Source of the DNA: an uncultured Monoglobus sp.
Lineage (GTDB): Bacteria; Bacillota; Clostridia; Monoglobales; Monoglobaceae
Reading direction: 5' to 3'
NCBI GenBank assembly: GCA_947625055.1
Contig: CANQMT010000014.1
Coordinates: 1-62,551, forward strand
Length of the DNA: 62,551 nt
Shown here in pieces: positions 46,476 to 54,827 of the stretch (position 1 is its first letter; each line of letters starts with the position of its first letter). The translations under genes and the position numbers were made by a program. The notes under the pieces are model-generated. The model was not told the origin of the DNA, ran no database searches, and saw nothing but the letters and a program-made list of their open reading frames with translations.

Positions 46476-48197
46476 ATGGTAAATTTATCTTCTGCTAAGA
46501 AAAAATTCATTTTTATTATCATATCGGCGGTCATCTGCGTCGGAATTTGCTCTTTCGGCGGCTGCTGTCTGATCGGCAGTACCTCGACGGCTTTCGCGGC
46601 GGATACTCAATATAAAACCGACGATCCCGACGCCCCGGCTGTGTATATGACAACGGAGATAACGCCGGAAGCGCTCGTTAATATTTATGACGCGCTCGGC
46701 TTTAACGCCGAGGGCAATGTGGCGGTCAAGATGTCCACCGGCGAGCCTCCGGCAAGCAACTATTTAAGACCCGAGCTCATCGGCGACTTGGTGAAAAAGG
46801 TTGACGGAACAATAGTCGAGTGCAACACCGCGTACGGCGGTTCGCGTTCATCAACCGCTCTGCATAAGCAGGTAGCAGAGGATCACGGATTTACCGCTAT
46901 TGCAAACGTGGATATTATGGACGAGGACGGCTCGATGACTATTCCCGTTCCCGCTCCGAAAAGCGGCGCGTCAACGATAACCGAAAACTACGTCGGCTCG
47001 CATCTTGAAAATTATGATTCGCTTATATGCCTGTCGCACTTTAAGGGACATTCTATGGCGGGCTACGGCGGCGCGATAAAAAATATGTCTATCGGCGTGG
47101 CCTCGAGCAGAGGTAAAGGCTGGATCCACAGCGGCGGCACGAGCATGACAAATATTTGGGGCGGCAAACAGGACGCGTTTCTTGAAGCTATGGGCGACGC
47201 GACAAGCGCCGTTATAGATTTCATGGACGGCAAGGTTGTGTACATTAACGTAATGAACCGCCTGTCGGTTGACTGTGACTGTGACGGAAATCCCGCCGAA
47301 CCCGATATGCACGATATAGGCATTTTGGCGTCTACAGACCCGGTAGCGGTAGACCAAGCCTGTATTGATTTGATCTACGAACAAAAAGACGGCGACGGAA
47401 AATCTCTTGTGCAGAGAATAGAATCACGCAACGGCCTGCACACGCTCGAGCATGCCGCCGAGATAGGCATAGGCAGCAGGAGATACAATCTAATTGACAT
47501 AGACAGTGAGGCGATCCCGACAAATGACCCGGCTGTGACATCTTCGCCTGCCTCTACCGCTCGACCGCAGGCGAATATGACTTACGCTGACGGAGCACTT
47601 ACAATAAGCAATCTTGAGGGCGGCGCAAAGCTCATTCATGCGTCATACACGAACGGCGCGCTTTCAAAGTTTGAGATAAGCGACGCGGCAAACGGCACTG
47701 TGAGCGTGGAAACAAGAAGCGGCGATAAATTTATGCTCTGGAGCGCGGTCGGCGAAATGCTGCCGCTCTGCGAAGCGGTTACGGTTGAAACGGGAACATA
47801 TGAAAACGACCCGACACCGAGTGCCGGAACCGATACGGAGGAGGATATAAAAATGAATGTGCAGATAGGAGACGCGGTATTTATCGCCACTCTTGAGGAT
47901 AACACGGCGGCACGCGAGTTTGCCGCGATGATGAAGGAAGCGCCTGTCACAATCAAGATGAGCGATTATTCGGGATTTGAAAAGGTAGGCTCTTTGGGCA
48001 GAAGCCTTACGGCGAACAACAGCCAAATGACAACAGTCCCCGGAGATATAGTGCTTTATAACGGTAATCAGATCGTTATGTTTTACGGCTCAAACTCATG
48101 GAGTTACACGAAGCTCGGACATATTGACGATTTAACGGGCTGGGAGGCCGCTCTCGGCAGCGGTGATATTACAGCGGTGTTCTCTGTTGCGGATTAA
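46476..48197 (+). CDS. Exported DUF362 protein with C-terminal cyclophilin-like domain
   Basis: This is a protein of about 573 residues. A signal peptide ends near AFAAD (residue 41). The DUF362 domain (about 52-350) includes NVAVKMSTGEPPASNYLRPE, LSHFKGHSMAGYGGAIKNM and VDCDCDGNPAEPDMHD. A small beta domain (about 375-455, LTISNLEGGAKLIHASYTNG) resembles the N-terminal domain of the protein at 58356. The last 110 residues form a cyclophilin-like fold (VQIGDAVFIATLEDNTAAREF). Typical DUF362 proteins carry ferredoxin clusters; none is seen here. The start at 46476 has AGGAGG upstream. Function unknown; it is probably extracytoplasmic. Confidence 0.85.
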   Translation: MVNLSSAKKKFIFIIISAVICVGICSFGGCCLIGSTSTAFAADTQYKTDDPDAPAVYMTTEITPEALVNIYDALGFNAEGNVAVKMSTGEPPASNYLRPELIGDLVKKVDGTIVECNTAYGGSRSSTALHKQVAEDHGFTAIANVDIMDEDGSMTIPVPAPKSGASTITENYVGSHLENYDSLICLSHFKGHSMAGYGGAIKNMSIGVASSRGKGWIHSGGTSMTNIWGGKQDAFLEAMGDATSAVIDFMDGKVVYINVMNRLSVDCDCDGNPAEPDMHDIGILASTDPVAVDQACIDLIYEQKDGDGKSLVQRIESRNGLHTLEHAAEIGIGSRRYNLIDIDSEAIPTNDPAVTSSPASTARPQANMTYADGALTISNLEGGAKLIHASYTNGALSKFEISDAANGTVSVETRSGDKFMLWSAVGEMLPLCEAVTVETGTYENDPTPSAGTDTEEDIKMNVQIGDAVFIATLEDNTAAREFAAMMKEAPVTIKMSDYSGFEKVGSLGRSLTANNSQMTTVPGDIVLYNGNQIVMFYGSNSWSYTKLGHIDDLTGWEAALGSGDITAVFSVAD

Positions 48198-48261
48198 TGA
48201 AATTATCAATCAACAGTAATCAATAAATACTTATTGAAATAAAAATGAAAGGAGTGTCAGT

Positions 48262-49719
48262 ATGACAAAATTCAAAAAGTGCGCTGTTTTTATTGCGGCG
48301 GCAGTGATTGTGTGTCTGATTTTCGGCGCTGCTATGATCGATCAGGGTGAGCCTGAAAAAGCGGTTTACGCCGAGAGCGGCACGGTCATAACTCTGCAGA
48401 TAGGCAATCCCGTTATGACGGTAAACGGAGAACAACGCGAGATCGACCCCGGGCGCGGCACGGTTCCCGTGCTTGTGAATGACGCGAGGACGCTGCTGCC
48501 GGTGCGCGCGGTCGTCGAAGCGGTAGGCGGAACTGTCGAGTGGGATGAAAACACCAACACTGCAACACTCACATACGGAAGCGGCGTTATCAGCCTGACG
48601 ATCGACAGCGCGACAGCGTATTTAAACGGCGAGGCGCAGACGCTCGACGTCGCGCCGACAACGATAAACGACCGCACAATGCTTCCGATACGCTTTATAG
48701 CCGAGAGCTTCGGATTTGACGTTGAGTGGGACGAAAACACGCAGACGGTTACAATAACCGTTCCCACAAAGGAGGATGAAACTATGGGAACATCAAACAC
48801 GCCGGTTGCCGCCGCGGGCGGTCAAGCGGCGAACACACCCGTTGTGTATATGACAACAGAGATAACGCCGGAAGCGCTCGTTAAAATTTACGAGCAATTA
48901 GGCTTTAACGCCGAGGGCAATGTGGCGGTCAAGATGTCCACAGGCGAACCGCCCAACAGCAATTATTTAAGGCCGGAGCTTATCGGCGATTTGGTGAAAA
49001 AGGTTGACGGAACAATAGTAGAATGCAACACTGCATACGGCGGCAGCCGCGCATCAACAGCTATGCACAGACAGGTTATTGAGGATCACGGCTTGAGTGC
49101 GATATCCAAAAACGGCACCGCCGATATTATGGATGAGGACGGCTCGATAGAAATTCCCGTTCCCGCTCCGAAAAGCGGCGCATCAACGATAACCGAGGAT
49201 TACGTCGGTGCGCACCTTGCAAACTACGATTCGCTTATATCGCTCGCCCACTTCAAAGGCCACGCAATGGCGGGCTTTGGCGGCGCGATTAAGAATATGT
49301 CGATCGGTATCGGTTCATCCGAGGGTAAAGCATGGATCCACAGTGGCGGAACATCACACACAAGTCCGTGGGGCGGCGATCAGGACAAATTCTTGGAGTC
49401 AATGGGAGACGCGACAAGCGCTGTTATAGATTTCATGGACGGCAAGGTTGTGTATATAAACGTGATGAACCGTCTGTCTGTTGACTGCGACTGTGACGGG
49501 AATCCCGCAGAGCCCGATATGCACGATATAGGCATACTCGCGTCATACGATCCCGTCGCGGTAGATCAGGCCTGCATTGATCTTATATATGCTCAAAAGG
49601 ACGGCGATGGCGCTTCGCTCGTCGAGCGCATAGAATCGCGCAACGGTCTGCATACGCTCGAACACGCCGCTGAAATTGGCTTGGGCAGCCGTGAATATAA
49701 CTTAGTCAGCATAGATTAA
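48262..49719 (+). CDS. Exported DUF362 protein with copper-amine-oxidase-N stalk
   Basis: This 485-residue protein has an N-terminal signal or anchor helix (about 7-27). Residues about 42-170 are two copper-amine-oxidase-N repeats (TLLPVRAVVEAVGGTVEWDE and TMLPIRFIAESFGFDVEWDE). Residues about 195-485 are a DUF362 domain closely similar to that at 46476, with VDCDCDGNPAEPDMHD conserved. It lacks the C-terminal cyclophilin-like domain of its neighbour. The DNA of both DUF362 genes is very similar over long stretches, so they arose by duplication. AGGAGTGTC precedes the ATG. Confidence 0.87.
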   Translation: MTKFKKCAVFIAAAVIVCLIFGAAMIDQGEPEKAVYAESGTVITLQIGNPVMTVNGEQREIDPGRGTVPVLVNDARTLLPVRAVVEAVGGTVEWDENTNTATLTYGSGVISLTIDSATAYLNGEAQTLDVAPTTINDRTMLPIRFIAESFGFDVEWDENTQTVTITVPTKEDETMGTSNTPVAAAGGQAANTPVVYMTTEITPEALVKIYEQLGFNAEGNVAVKMSTGEPPNSNYLRPELIGDLVKKVDGTIVECNTAYGGSRASTAMHRQVIEDHGLSAISKNGTADIMDEDGSIEIPVPAPKSGASTITEDYVGAHLANYDSLISLAHFKGHAMAGFGGAIKNMSIGIGSSEGKAWIHSGGTSHTSPWGGDQDKFLESMGDATSAVIDFMDGKVVYINVMNRLSVDCDCDGNPAEPDMHDIGILASYDPVAVDQACIDLIYAQKDGDGASLVERIESRNGLHTLEHAAEIGLGSREYNLVSID

Positions 49720-49797
49720 TAATGTTGACAGCAGAAATTAAATACTGTAAAATTTAATTGATATAAAACCATAATTTATAATAAGGAGGAAAATAAA

Positions 49798-50157
49798 ATG
49801 GCATGTTTTTTAGTACCGACAACCGAAGCTATCGTAACAACGATCGTAAAGAAAACCGCCGACAAATCGGCGGATAAGAAAAAGATCGAGATAAAAAATC
49901 CTTTTATCAAAAGACTTAACTGGCTTAATAATATGCTTTGGGGCGGCTCGGCTCTCTTGGCATTCGAGCATGTTTGGCACGGAGAAGTAGTGCCGTGGGC
50001 GCCGTTTTTGACAAACGGAGTTTCGGCTGTTCAAGAAATGGCGACAGCCGGAGTCGCTATGGCCGCGGCGGTCACCGCGGTATGGGCGGGAATTGTCGCC
50101 GTGACAAACTCTATGGCAAAGCGCCCGACAGAATTGCTAAAATCTGATTCCCAATAA
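49798..50157 (+). CDS. Small membrane protein of unknown function
   Basis: This 119-residue protein has two hydrophobic segments (about 45-62 and 80-105) with a basic N-terminal part rich in Lys (KKTADKSADKKKIEIKN). No enzyme motif is seen. AAGGAGG lies before the ATG. It closes the flavin-reductase/DUF362 run, 78 bases after the second DUF362 gene, and a hairpin follows. Its membrane location next to secreted DUF362 proteins suggests a partner role, which is only inference. Confidence 0.75.
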   Translation: MACFLVPTTEAIVTTIVKKTADKSADKKKIEIKNPFIKRLNWLNNMLWGGSALLAFEHVWHGEVVPWAPFLTNGVSAVQEMATAGVAMAAAVTAVWAGIVAVTNSMAKRPTELLKSDSQ

Positions 50158-50167
50158 TGATCCGAAA

Positions 50168-50199
50168 AAACGGCCCTATTGAAAAACATAGGGCCGTTT
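50168..50199. terminator. Hairpin terminator after the DUF362 operon
   Basis: AAACGGCCCTAT (50168-50179) and ATAGGGCCGTTT (50188-50199) form a perfect 12-bp stem. The plus-strand tail has only three T; the minus-strand tail is a better T-run. Confidence 0.7.
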
Positions 50200-50205
50200 C
50201 AACTA

Positions 50206-50240
50206 AAGTAAGCACTGATCAAAGCGGTATTTAATCGAGG
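50206..50240. repeat. Dispersed short repeat, second copy
   Basis: On the minus strand GATTAAATACCGCTTTGATC closely matches the hairpin arm and loop at 35995-36018. The outer bases AAGTAAGC recur at 52972-52979. It lies just before the permease gene. Confidence 0.6.
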
Positions 50241-50261
50241 ATTACAAAAGGAGCGACAAAG

Positions 50262-51164
50262 ATGCTTGACATACTTCATCGTGAATTTATTTATGTGTGG
50301 TATTATTTTGAGGTGCAGCTTCGCCAGATATTGCCTTACTTTCTGCTGGGTATCGTGATCGGCTCGGTAATATCCGTGTTCGGAAAGCAGAAGATACACT
50401 CGCTGATGACGGTCATACAGGACAAGCGCCTCGGCGTGTTCGGCATAATTCCGGCGAGCCTTATCGGCATCGCCTCGCCGCTTTGTATGTACGGCACTAT
50501 CCCGATCGCCGCCTCCTTTTCGCAAAAAGGTATGCGCGATGATTATCTGGCGGCCTTTATGATGAGCAGCGTGCTGCTCAATCCGCAGCTTTTGATGTAC
50601 AGCGCGGCTCTCGGCAGTTTCGCGCTGTGCGTGAGGTTTATCTCCTGCTTTCTCTGCGGTATAGCGGCGGGTTTGGTTGTAAGATTTTTCTTTAAGGACA
50701 AGCATTTTTTCAACTTCGACGGCTTTTCTGAGCGGGCGAGTCATGACACCGACCCGAACCCGATCATGCGCCTGATAAAGAACATCGGCAGAAATTTAAA
50801 GGCGACGGGCCCGTACTTCCTGCTGGGAGTTCTGCTCTCCGCGCTGTTTCAAAGATATGTTCCGGCTGACACGTTCGCAAAGCTGTTTGTGAACAATGAG
50901 GGCTTCGGCCTGCTAATGGCGGCGACGATCGGCGTGCCGCTCTATGCCTGCGGAGGCGGAACTATCCCGCTGCTTCAGCAATGGCTCGCGAGCGGCATGA
51001 GCATGGGCAGCGCGGCGGCCTTTATGGTAACAGGCCCCGCGACGAAAATAACCAACCTCGGCGCACTCAAAATAGTGCTGGGCATAAAGCACTTCGCGAT
51101 GTATATCGCGTTCGTTATGCTTTACGCCCTCGTGAGCGGATTTATTGTGAATTTGATAATCTGA
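50262..51164 (+). CDS. ArsP-type permease (DUF318 family)
   Basis: This 300-residue membrane protein has about eight helices and belongs to the permease family that includes ArsP (organoarsenical efflux) and relatives. Two repeated halves carry IASPLCMYGTIPIAASFSQK and GVPLYACGGGTIPLLQQWL, each with a Cys near a G-T-I-P loop, as in that family. Substrates of characterised members include methylarsenite, but other cargo is possible. GGAGCGAC precedes the ATG. It lies between the DUF362 operon and the convergent TetR gene. Confidence 0.85.
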   Translation: MLDILHREFIYVWYYFEVQLRQILPYFLLGIVIGSVISVFGKQKIHSLMTVIQDKRLGVFGIIPASLIGIASPLCMYGTIPIAASFSQKGMRDDYLAAFMMSSVLLNPQLLMYSAALGSFALCVRFISCFLCGIAAGLVVRFFFKDKHFFNFDGFSERASHDTDPNPIMRLIKNIGRNLKATGPYFLLGVLLSALFQRYVPADTFAKLFVNNEGFGLLMAATIGVPLYACGGGTIPLLQQWLASGMSMGSAAAFMVTGPATKITNLGALKIVLGIKHFAMYIAFVMLYALVSGFIVNLII

Positions 51165-51172
51165 TTTTAGAT

Positions 51173-51802
51173 TCACACAATATTTTCAAGCAGGCGCTTC
51201 ACGCAGCCGTATGTTAAGTCATAAACCGTCATTTCGGGATAATCCATGCCCGCGTCTTTCATCGCCTGCCACTGTTTGTCCGTCACTACGGCATACGGGT
51301 ATATTCCGAACATGAACGGGAAAAAGAGGTATATAAATTCGTGTATCCGTTCCTCGGAAAGATGCGGAAAATACTTTTTCAAAAACTCGCGGACGGTGCG
51401 CATCGAGCGGTCGTACGCGGTTTTCATATCAGTCAGCCGGTCAAGGCGGCTGTTTTCCTCCATATCATAGTGGTTCATGGACAGCAGCTTCAAAAGCTGC
51501 GGACGCAGCTCAAGCGAGCGGGCGAGCGCGGCTGCGAACTCGTCTTTTGTCATTGAGTCGGTCTTTCGCATCGTCATTTCCAGATCGTCGCACCAAAGGT
51601 TATATTCGCGCTCAATAAGAGCGAGGAATATCTCTTCCTTCGTTTGGAAATAGTTATAGATCGAGGTGCGCGTAAAAGAAGTTACAGCGCCGATCTCTTT
51701 TATTGTTATTTCCTTAAAGCTCATGTTTCGGTACAGCTTTTCGCAGGCGTTTATTATTTCCTCCCTGCGCGCGTTTGTCAATTCGGGCGATCCTTTAGGC
51801 AT
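51173..51802 (-). CDS. TetR/AcrR-family repressor
   Basis: This 209-residue regulator has an N-terminal helix-turn-helix (ITIKEIGAVTSFTRTSIYNY with YFQTKEEIF) at about 8-60 and a helical ligand-binding part after it. It is divergent from a LysR gene. The shared region holds a 47-base perfect palindrome with two operator copies plus a third copy downstream. The same operator occurs twice at the flavin-reductase promoter 6 kb away. I infer that this protein represses itself, the LysR gene and the flavin-reductase operon. AGGAG lies nine bases before the ATG. The inducer is unknown. Confidence 0.9.
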   Translation of the reverse strand: MPKGSPELTNARREEIINACEKLYRNMSFKEITIKEIGAVTSFTRTSIYNYFQTKEEIFLALIEREYNLWCDDLEMTMRKTDSMTKDEFAAALARSLELRPQLLKLLSMNHYDMEENSRLDRLTDMKTAYDRSMRTVREFLKKYFPHLSEERIHEFIYLFFPFMFGIYPYAVVTDKQWQAMKDAGMDYPEMTVYDLTYGCVKRLLENIV

Positions 51803-51835
51803 AATTTTTTCTCCTTATAAACTTATCTTATAATT

Positions 51836-51932
51836 ACTTTAACATATTACTGACACGTTGTCAATATTTTTTGAAAAAATATTGACAACGTGTCAGCGCT
51901 GTGCTATAATATAGAAAAATGACACAGTGTCA
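51836..51932. promoter_or_regulatory. Divergent tetR/lysR promoters with three operators and a 47-base palindrome
   Basis: 51850-51896 is a perfect inverted repeat with 23-base arms around a single G. It contains TGACACGTTGTCA (51851-51863) and its mirror TGACAACGTGTCA (51883-51895). The lysR promoter is TTGACA (51882-51887), 17 bases, TATAAT (51905-51910). The tetR promoter is TTGACA (51864-51859, minus), 17 bases, TAAAGT (51841-51836). A third operator, TGACACAGTGTCA (51920-51932), lies at the lysR start site. Confidence 0.9.
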
Positions 51933-51982
51933 GAAACGAACTTGATGAGTTTGATGAGATCAGATTAAGTTAGGAGAGTATT

Positions 51983-52864
51983 ATGGATACACGGATATTA
52001 AAATATTTTCTCGCGGTCGCGAGAGAGGAAAACATAACAAAGGCGGCGGAGATGCTGCATATTACGCAGCCGACACTTTCGAGACAGCTTTCAAAGCTTG
52101 AGGACGATCTGGGTGTGAGGCTTATGGTCCGCGACAAAAACGGAGTCACACTCACCGACGAGGGAATACTGTTCCGCCGACGCGCGGAGGAAATAACGGA
52201 GCTTGCTGACAAGGCGGAGCAAGAGCTCGGAAACAGCGCGGAAAATATCGAGGGCACGCTCTCGATCGGCTGCGGCGAGCTTGCGTCGGTCAGACTTTTG
52301 ACGGATATTTTCAAAAGTTTTCAGGAAATTTACCCGAATGTGCAGCTCGATCTGTATACCGGAAACGCCGACCAGATCAAACAGCGGCTCGACGACGGGC
52401 TTAACGACATAGGGATATTGCTTGAGCCCGTGGAGATCGACCGATATGATTTTATTCGTTTTAAGACCCGCGAGCGATGGTTTGTCGTAATGCGGTCCGA
52501 TTCGCCTCTCGCGCAGAAAAAATGTGTCACGCCCGAGGATCTGATAAACCTTCCGCTGATCGTCACTAAGCGCCAATGCGTCAGGAACGAGATCGAAAAC
52601 TGGTTCGGGAAACATGTTAATGAGGTTAATATTGTCGCGACGATAAACATGAGCACGAACGCGTCAATTCTTGTGGAGCAGGGCATAGGGTACGCAATCG
52701 TTATCGAGGGCTCGCTTCCGTATATTGATAAAAACATAATTTGTATGCGTCCGCTGTGCCCCGAAAAAACCGCCACATCGGTGATAGCGTGGAAAAAATC
52801 GCAGACGTTCGCTCCGGCAGCGAGGCGGTTTTTAGAGTATATCCGTGACAAATTGAGCGAGTAG
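51983..52864 (+). CDS. LysR-family regulator
   Basis: This 293-residue regulator has a winged helix at 1-60 (NITKAAEMLHITQPTLSRQL). The effector domain follows from about 90 (GTLSIGCGELASVRLLTDIF). It is probably repressed by the divergent TetR protein. A perfect T-N11-A palindrome (52872-52886) lies right after its stop and about 66 bases before the likely start site of the next operon, so it probably activates the aldo/keto reductase operon. The inducer is unknown. Confidence 0.93.
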   Translation: MDTRILKYFLAVAREENITKAAEMLHITQPTLSRQLSKLEDDLGVRLMVRDKNGVTLTDEGILFRRRAEEITELADKAEQELGNSAENIEGTLSIGCGELASVRLLTDIFKSFQEIYPNVQLDLYTGNADQIKQRLDDGLNDIGILLEPVEIDRYDFIRFKTRERWFVVMRSDSPLAQKKCVTPEDLINLPLIVTKRQCVRNEIENWFGKHVNEVNIVATINMSTNASILVEQGIGYAIVIEGSLPYIDKNIICMRPLCPEKTATSVIAWKKSQTFAPAARRFLEYIRDKLSE

Positions 52865-52871
52865 TTTATCA

Positions 52872-52967
52872 ATACAAAATTTGTATGGATAACTATGAAA
52901 AACAAGCATTTTACTTTATTAAACAACAGGTATATAATATGTGTATAGTTATTTTTTTACACATATT
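52872..52967 (+). promoter_or_regulatory. LysR box, promoter and leader dyad of the exported-flavodoxin operon
   Basis: ATACAAAATTTGTAT (52872-52886) is a perfect 15-base dyad of T-N11-A type. The promoter is TTTACT (52910-52915), 17 bases, TATAAT (52933-52938). AATATGTGTA (52936-52945) and TACACATATT (52958-52967) form a 10-bp inverted repeat over the start site and leader. A half copy of the dispersed repeat follows at 52972-52990. Confidence 0.75.
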
Positions 52968-53011
52968 TTTAAGTAAGCGCTGATTAAATTAGAGTAATGG
53001 GAGTGATAGCA

Positions 53012-54022
53012 GTGGAATACACAAAACTTGGCAAGTCCGATTTGAACGTGTCGAGGATATGCATGGGATGCATGGGCTTCGGAAACGCCGCGACGGGGCA
53101 GCACAGTTGGACGGTTGACGAAAGTCAGACAAGAAAGATAATAAAACGCGGGCTTGAGCTGGGCGTAAACTTTTTCGATACCGCTATAGTCTACCAGAAC
53201 GGCACGAGCGAGCAGTATGTCGGACGGGCGCTGAGGGATTTCGCGAAGCGCGACGACTATGTGATCGCCACAAAATTCACTCCGCGCACGCAGGAAGAGA
53301 TCGATTCGGGCGTGGACGGCCGCAAACATATCGAAAACTATCTCGATCAAAGCCTCAAAAATCTCGGTATGGACTATGTTGACCTCTACATCTATCATAT
53401 GTGGGATTACCACACGCCGATGAATGAGATCATGGAAGGGCTTGACAGAGCGGTCAAAGCGGGCAAGGCGAGATACATCGGCATCTCCAACTGCTTCGCG
53501 TGGCAGCTCGCAAAAGCGAATTACTACGCGAGAGAAAACGGGCTTACCGAGTTTGTGTCAATTCAAGGGCATTACAACCTGATCGCCCGCGAGGAAGAAC
53601 GCGAAATGATTCCGTTCTGCAAATCGGAAAACATCGCGGTAACGCCGTACAGCGCGCTGGCGAGCGGCAGACTGTCGCGCAGACCGGGCGAGAGCACAAA
53701 GAGGCTTAAAGAGGACTCATATGCCAGATTCAAGTATGACGCGACCGCCGAGGCGGACGGCAAGATCATAAAGCGCGTTGAGGAACTTGCCGACAGGCGC
53801 GGCGTTTCGATGACCGAGATCGCGCTGGCGTGGCTGCTGACAAAATCGACCTCGCCGGTGGTCGGAGCGACAAAGCTCTCGCACGTCGAGGGCGCGGCAA
53901 AAGCAGTCGAGTTAAAACTGACCGAGGACGAGATCAGCTATTTGGAAGAGCTGTATATACCCCACGAGCTCGCGGGAGTTATGGCGCAGAACGGAAAACA
54001 AAAAGCCGGAAATGTGGTTTAA
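53012..54022 (+). CDS. Aldo/keto reductase
   Basis: This NAD(P)H-dependent reductase has about 336 residues. The catalytic residues can be placed: Asp and Tyr in NFFDTAIVYQNGTSEQ, Lys in VIATKFTPRTQ, and His in DLYIYHMWDYH. KARYIGISNCFAWQLAKA and VVGATKLSHVE complete the barrel. I choose the GTG at 53012, which is eight bases after GGAG and gives the family-typical start EYTKLGKSDLNVSRI. It heads the operon of decarboxylase-cupin and exported flavodoxin genes. The substrate is unknown. Confidence 0.92.
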   Translation: MEYTKLGKSDLNVSRICMGCMGFGNAATGQHSWTVDESQTRKIIKRGLELGVNFFDTAIVYQNGTSEQYVGRALRDFAKRDDYVIATKFTPRTQEEIDSGVDGRKHIENYLDQSLKNLGMDYVDLYIYHMWDYHTPMNEIMEGLDRAVKAGKARYIGISNCFAWQLAKANYYARENGLTEFVSIQGHYNLIAREEEREMIPFCKSENIAVTPYSALASGRLSRRPGESTKRLKEDSYARFKYDATAEADGKIIKRVEELADRRGVSMTEIALAWLLTKSTSPVVGATKLSHVEGAAKAVELKLTEDEISYLEELYIPHELAGVMAQNGKQKAGNVV

Positions 54023-54058
54023 TAATATTTAAAATTTAAGATTTAGGAGGAATTTTCA

Positions 54059-54826
54059 ATGAAAGAAAAAATAATTCAAACAGCGGGAAGAAAGTCGCTC
54101 GGGGAGTTCGCACCCGAGTTCGCGCATTTTAACGATGACGTTCTCTTCGGAGAGAACTGGAACAACGAGGATATTGACTTAAAAACGCGCTGCATTATCA
54201 CGGTTGTCGCACTGATGTCGTCGGGCATTACTGACTCGTCCCTGACATATCATCTGGAAAACGCGAAAGCTCACGGCGTTACCCGCGCGGAGATTGCGGC
54301 GATAGTCACCCACGCCGCGTTTTATGTCGGCTGGCCCAAGGCGTGGGCGGTGTTCAACATGGCGAAGGAAGTCTGGTCGGAAAGCGAAAATGCCGAGACA
54401 GATAAGGACAAATATCAGAACACAATTTTATTCCCGATAGGCGCGCCGAACGACGGTTTTGCGCAGTATTTCACGGGGCAGAGCTATCTCGCGCCCGTGT
54501 CGTCGGAGCAGGTCGGAATATTCAACGTTACATTCGAGCCGGGCTGCCGCAACAACTGGCATATCCACAACGCCGACAAGGGCGGCGGACAGATACTTAT
54601 ATGCGTCGGCGGGCGCGGATATTATCAGGAATGGGGCAAGAACGCGGTCGAAATGAGACCGGGCGATTGCGTTAACATTCCCGTCGGGGTGAAGCATTGG
54701 CACGGAGCGGCGGCCGATTCGTGGTTCTCGCATCTCGCCGTTGAGGTCCCCGGAGAAAACGCGTCAAACGAATGGCTTGAGGCCGTCACGGACGAGATAT
54801 ATTCAAAAGTAAACGGAGGAGAATAA
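54059..54826 (+). CDS. Carboxymuconolactone decarboxylase-cupin fusion
   Basis: This 255-residue protein has two domains. Residues about 25-110 resemble the carboxymuconolactone decarboxylase/AhpD fold (DLKTRCIITVVALMSSGI and ITDSSLTYHLENAKAHGVTR). Residues about 140-240 form a cupin with WHIHNADKGGGQILICVGGR (metal His) and NIPVGVKHWHGAAADSWFSH (second metal His). Such fusions occur next to reductases and flavodoxins in gut bacteria, but their reaction is not established. AGGAGG precedes the ATG. The next start follows after one base. Confidence 0.9.
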   Translation: MKEKIIQTAGRKSLGEFAPEFAHFNDDVLFGENWNNEDIDLKTRCIITVVALMSSGITDSSLTYHLENAKAHGVTRAEIAAIVTHAAFYVGWPKAWAVFNMAKEVWSESENAETDKDKYQNTILFPIGAPNDGFAQYFTGQSYLAPVSSEQVGIFNVTFEPGCRNNWHIHNADKGGGQILICVGGRGYYQEWGKNAVEMRPGDCVNIPVGVKHWHGAAADSWFSHLAVEVPGENASNEWLEAVTDEIYSKVNGGE

Positions 54827-54827
54827 A

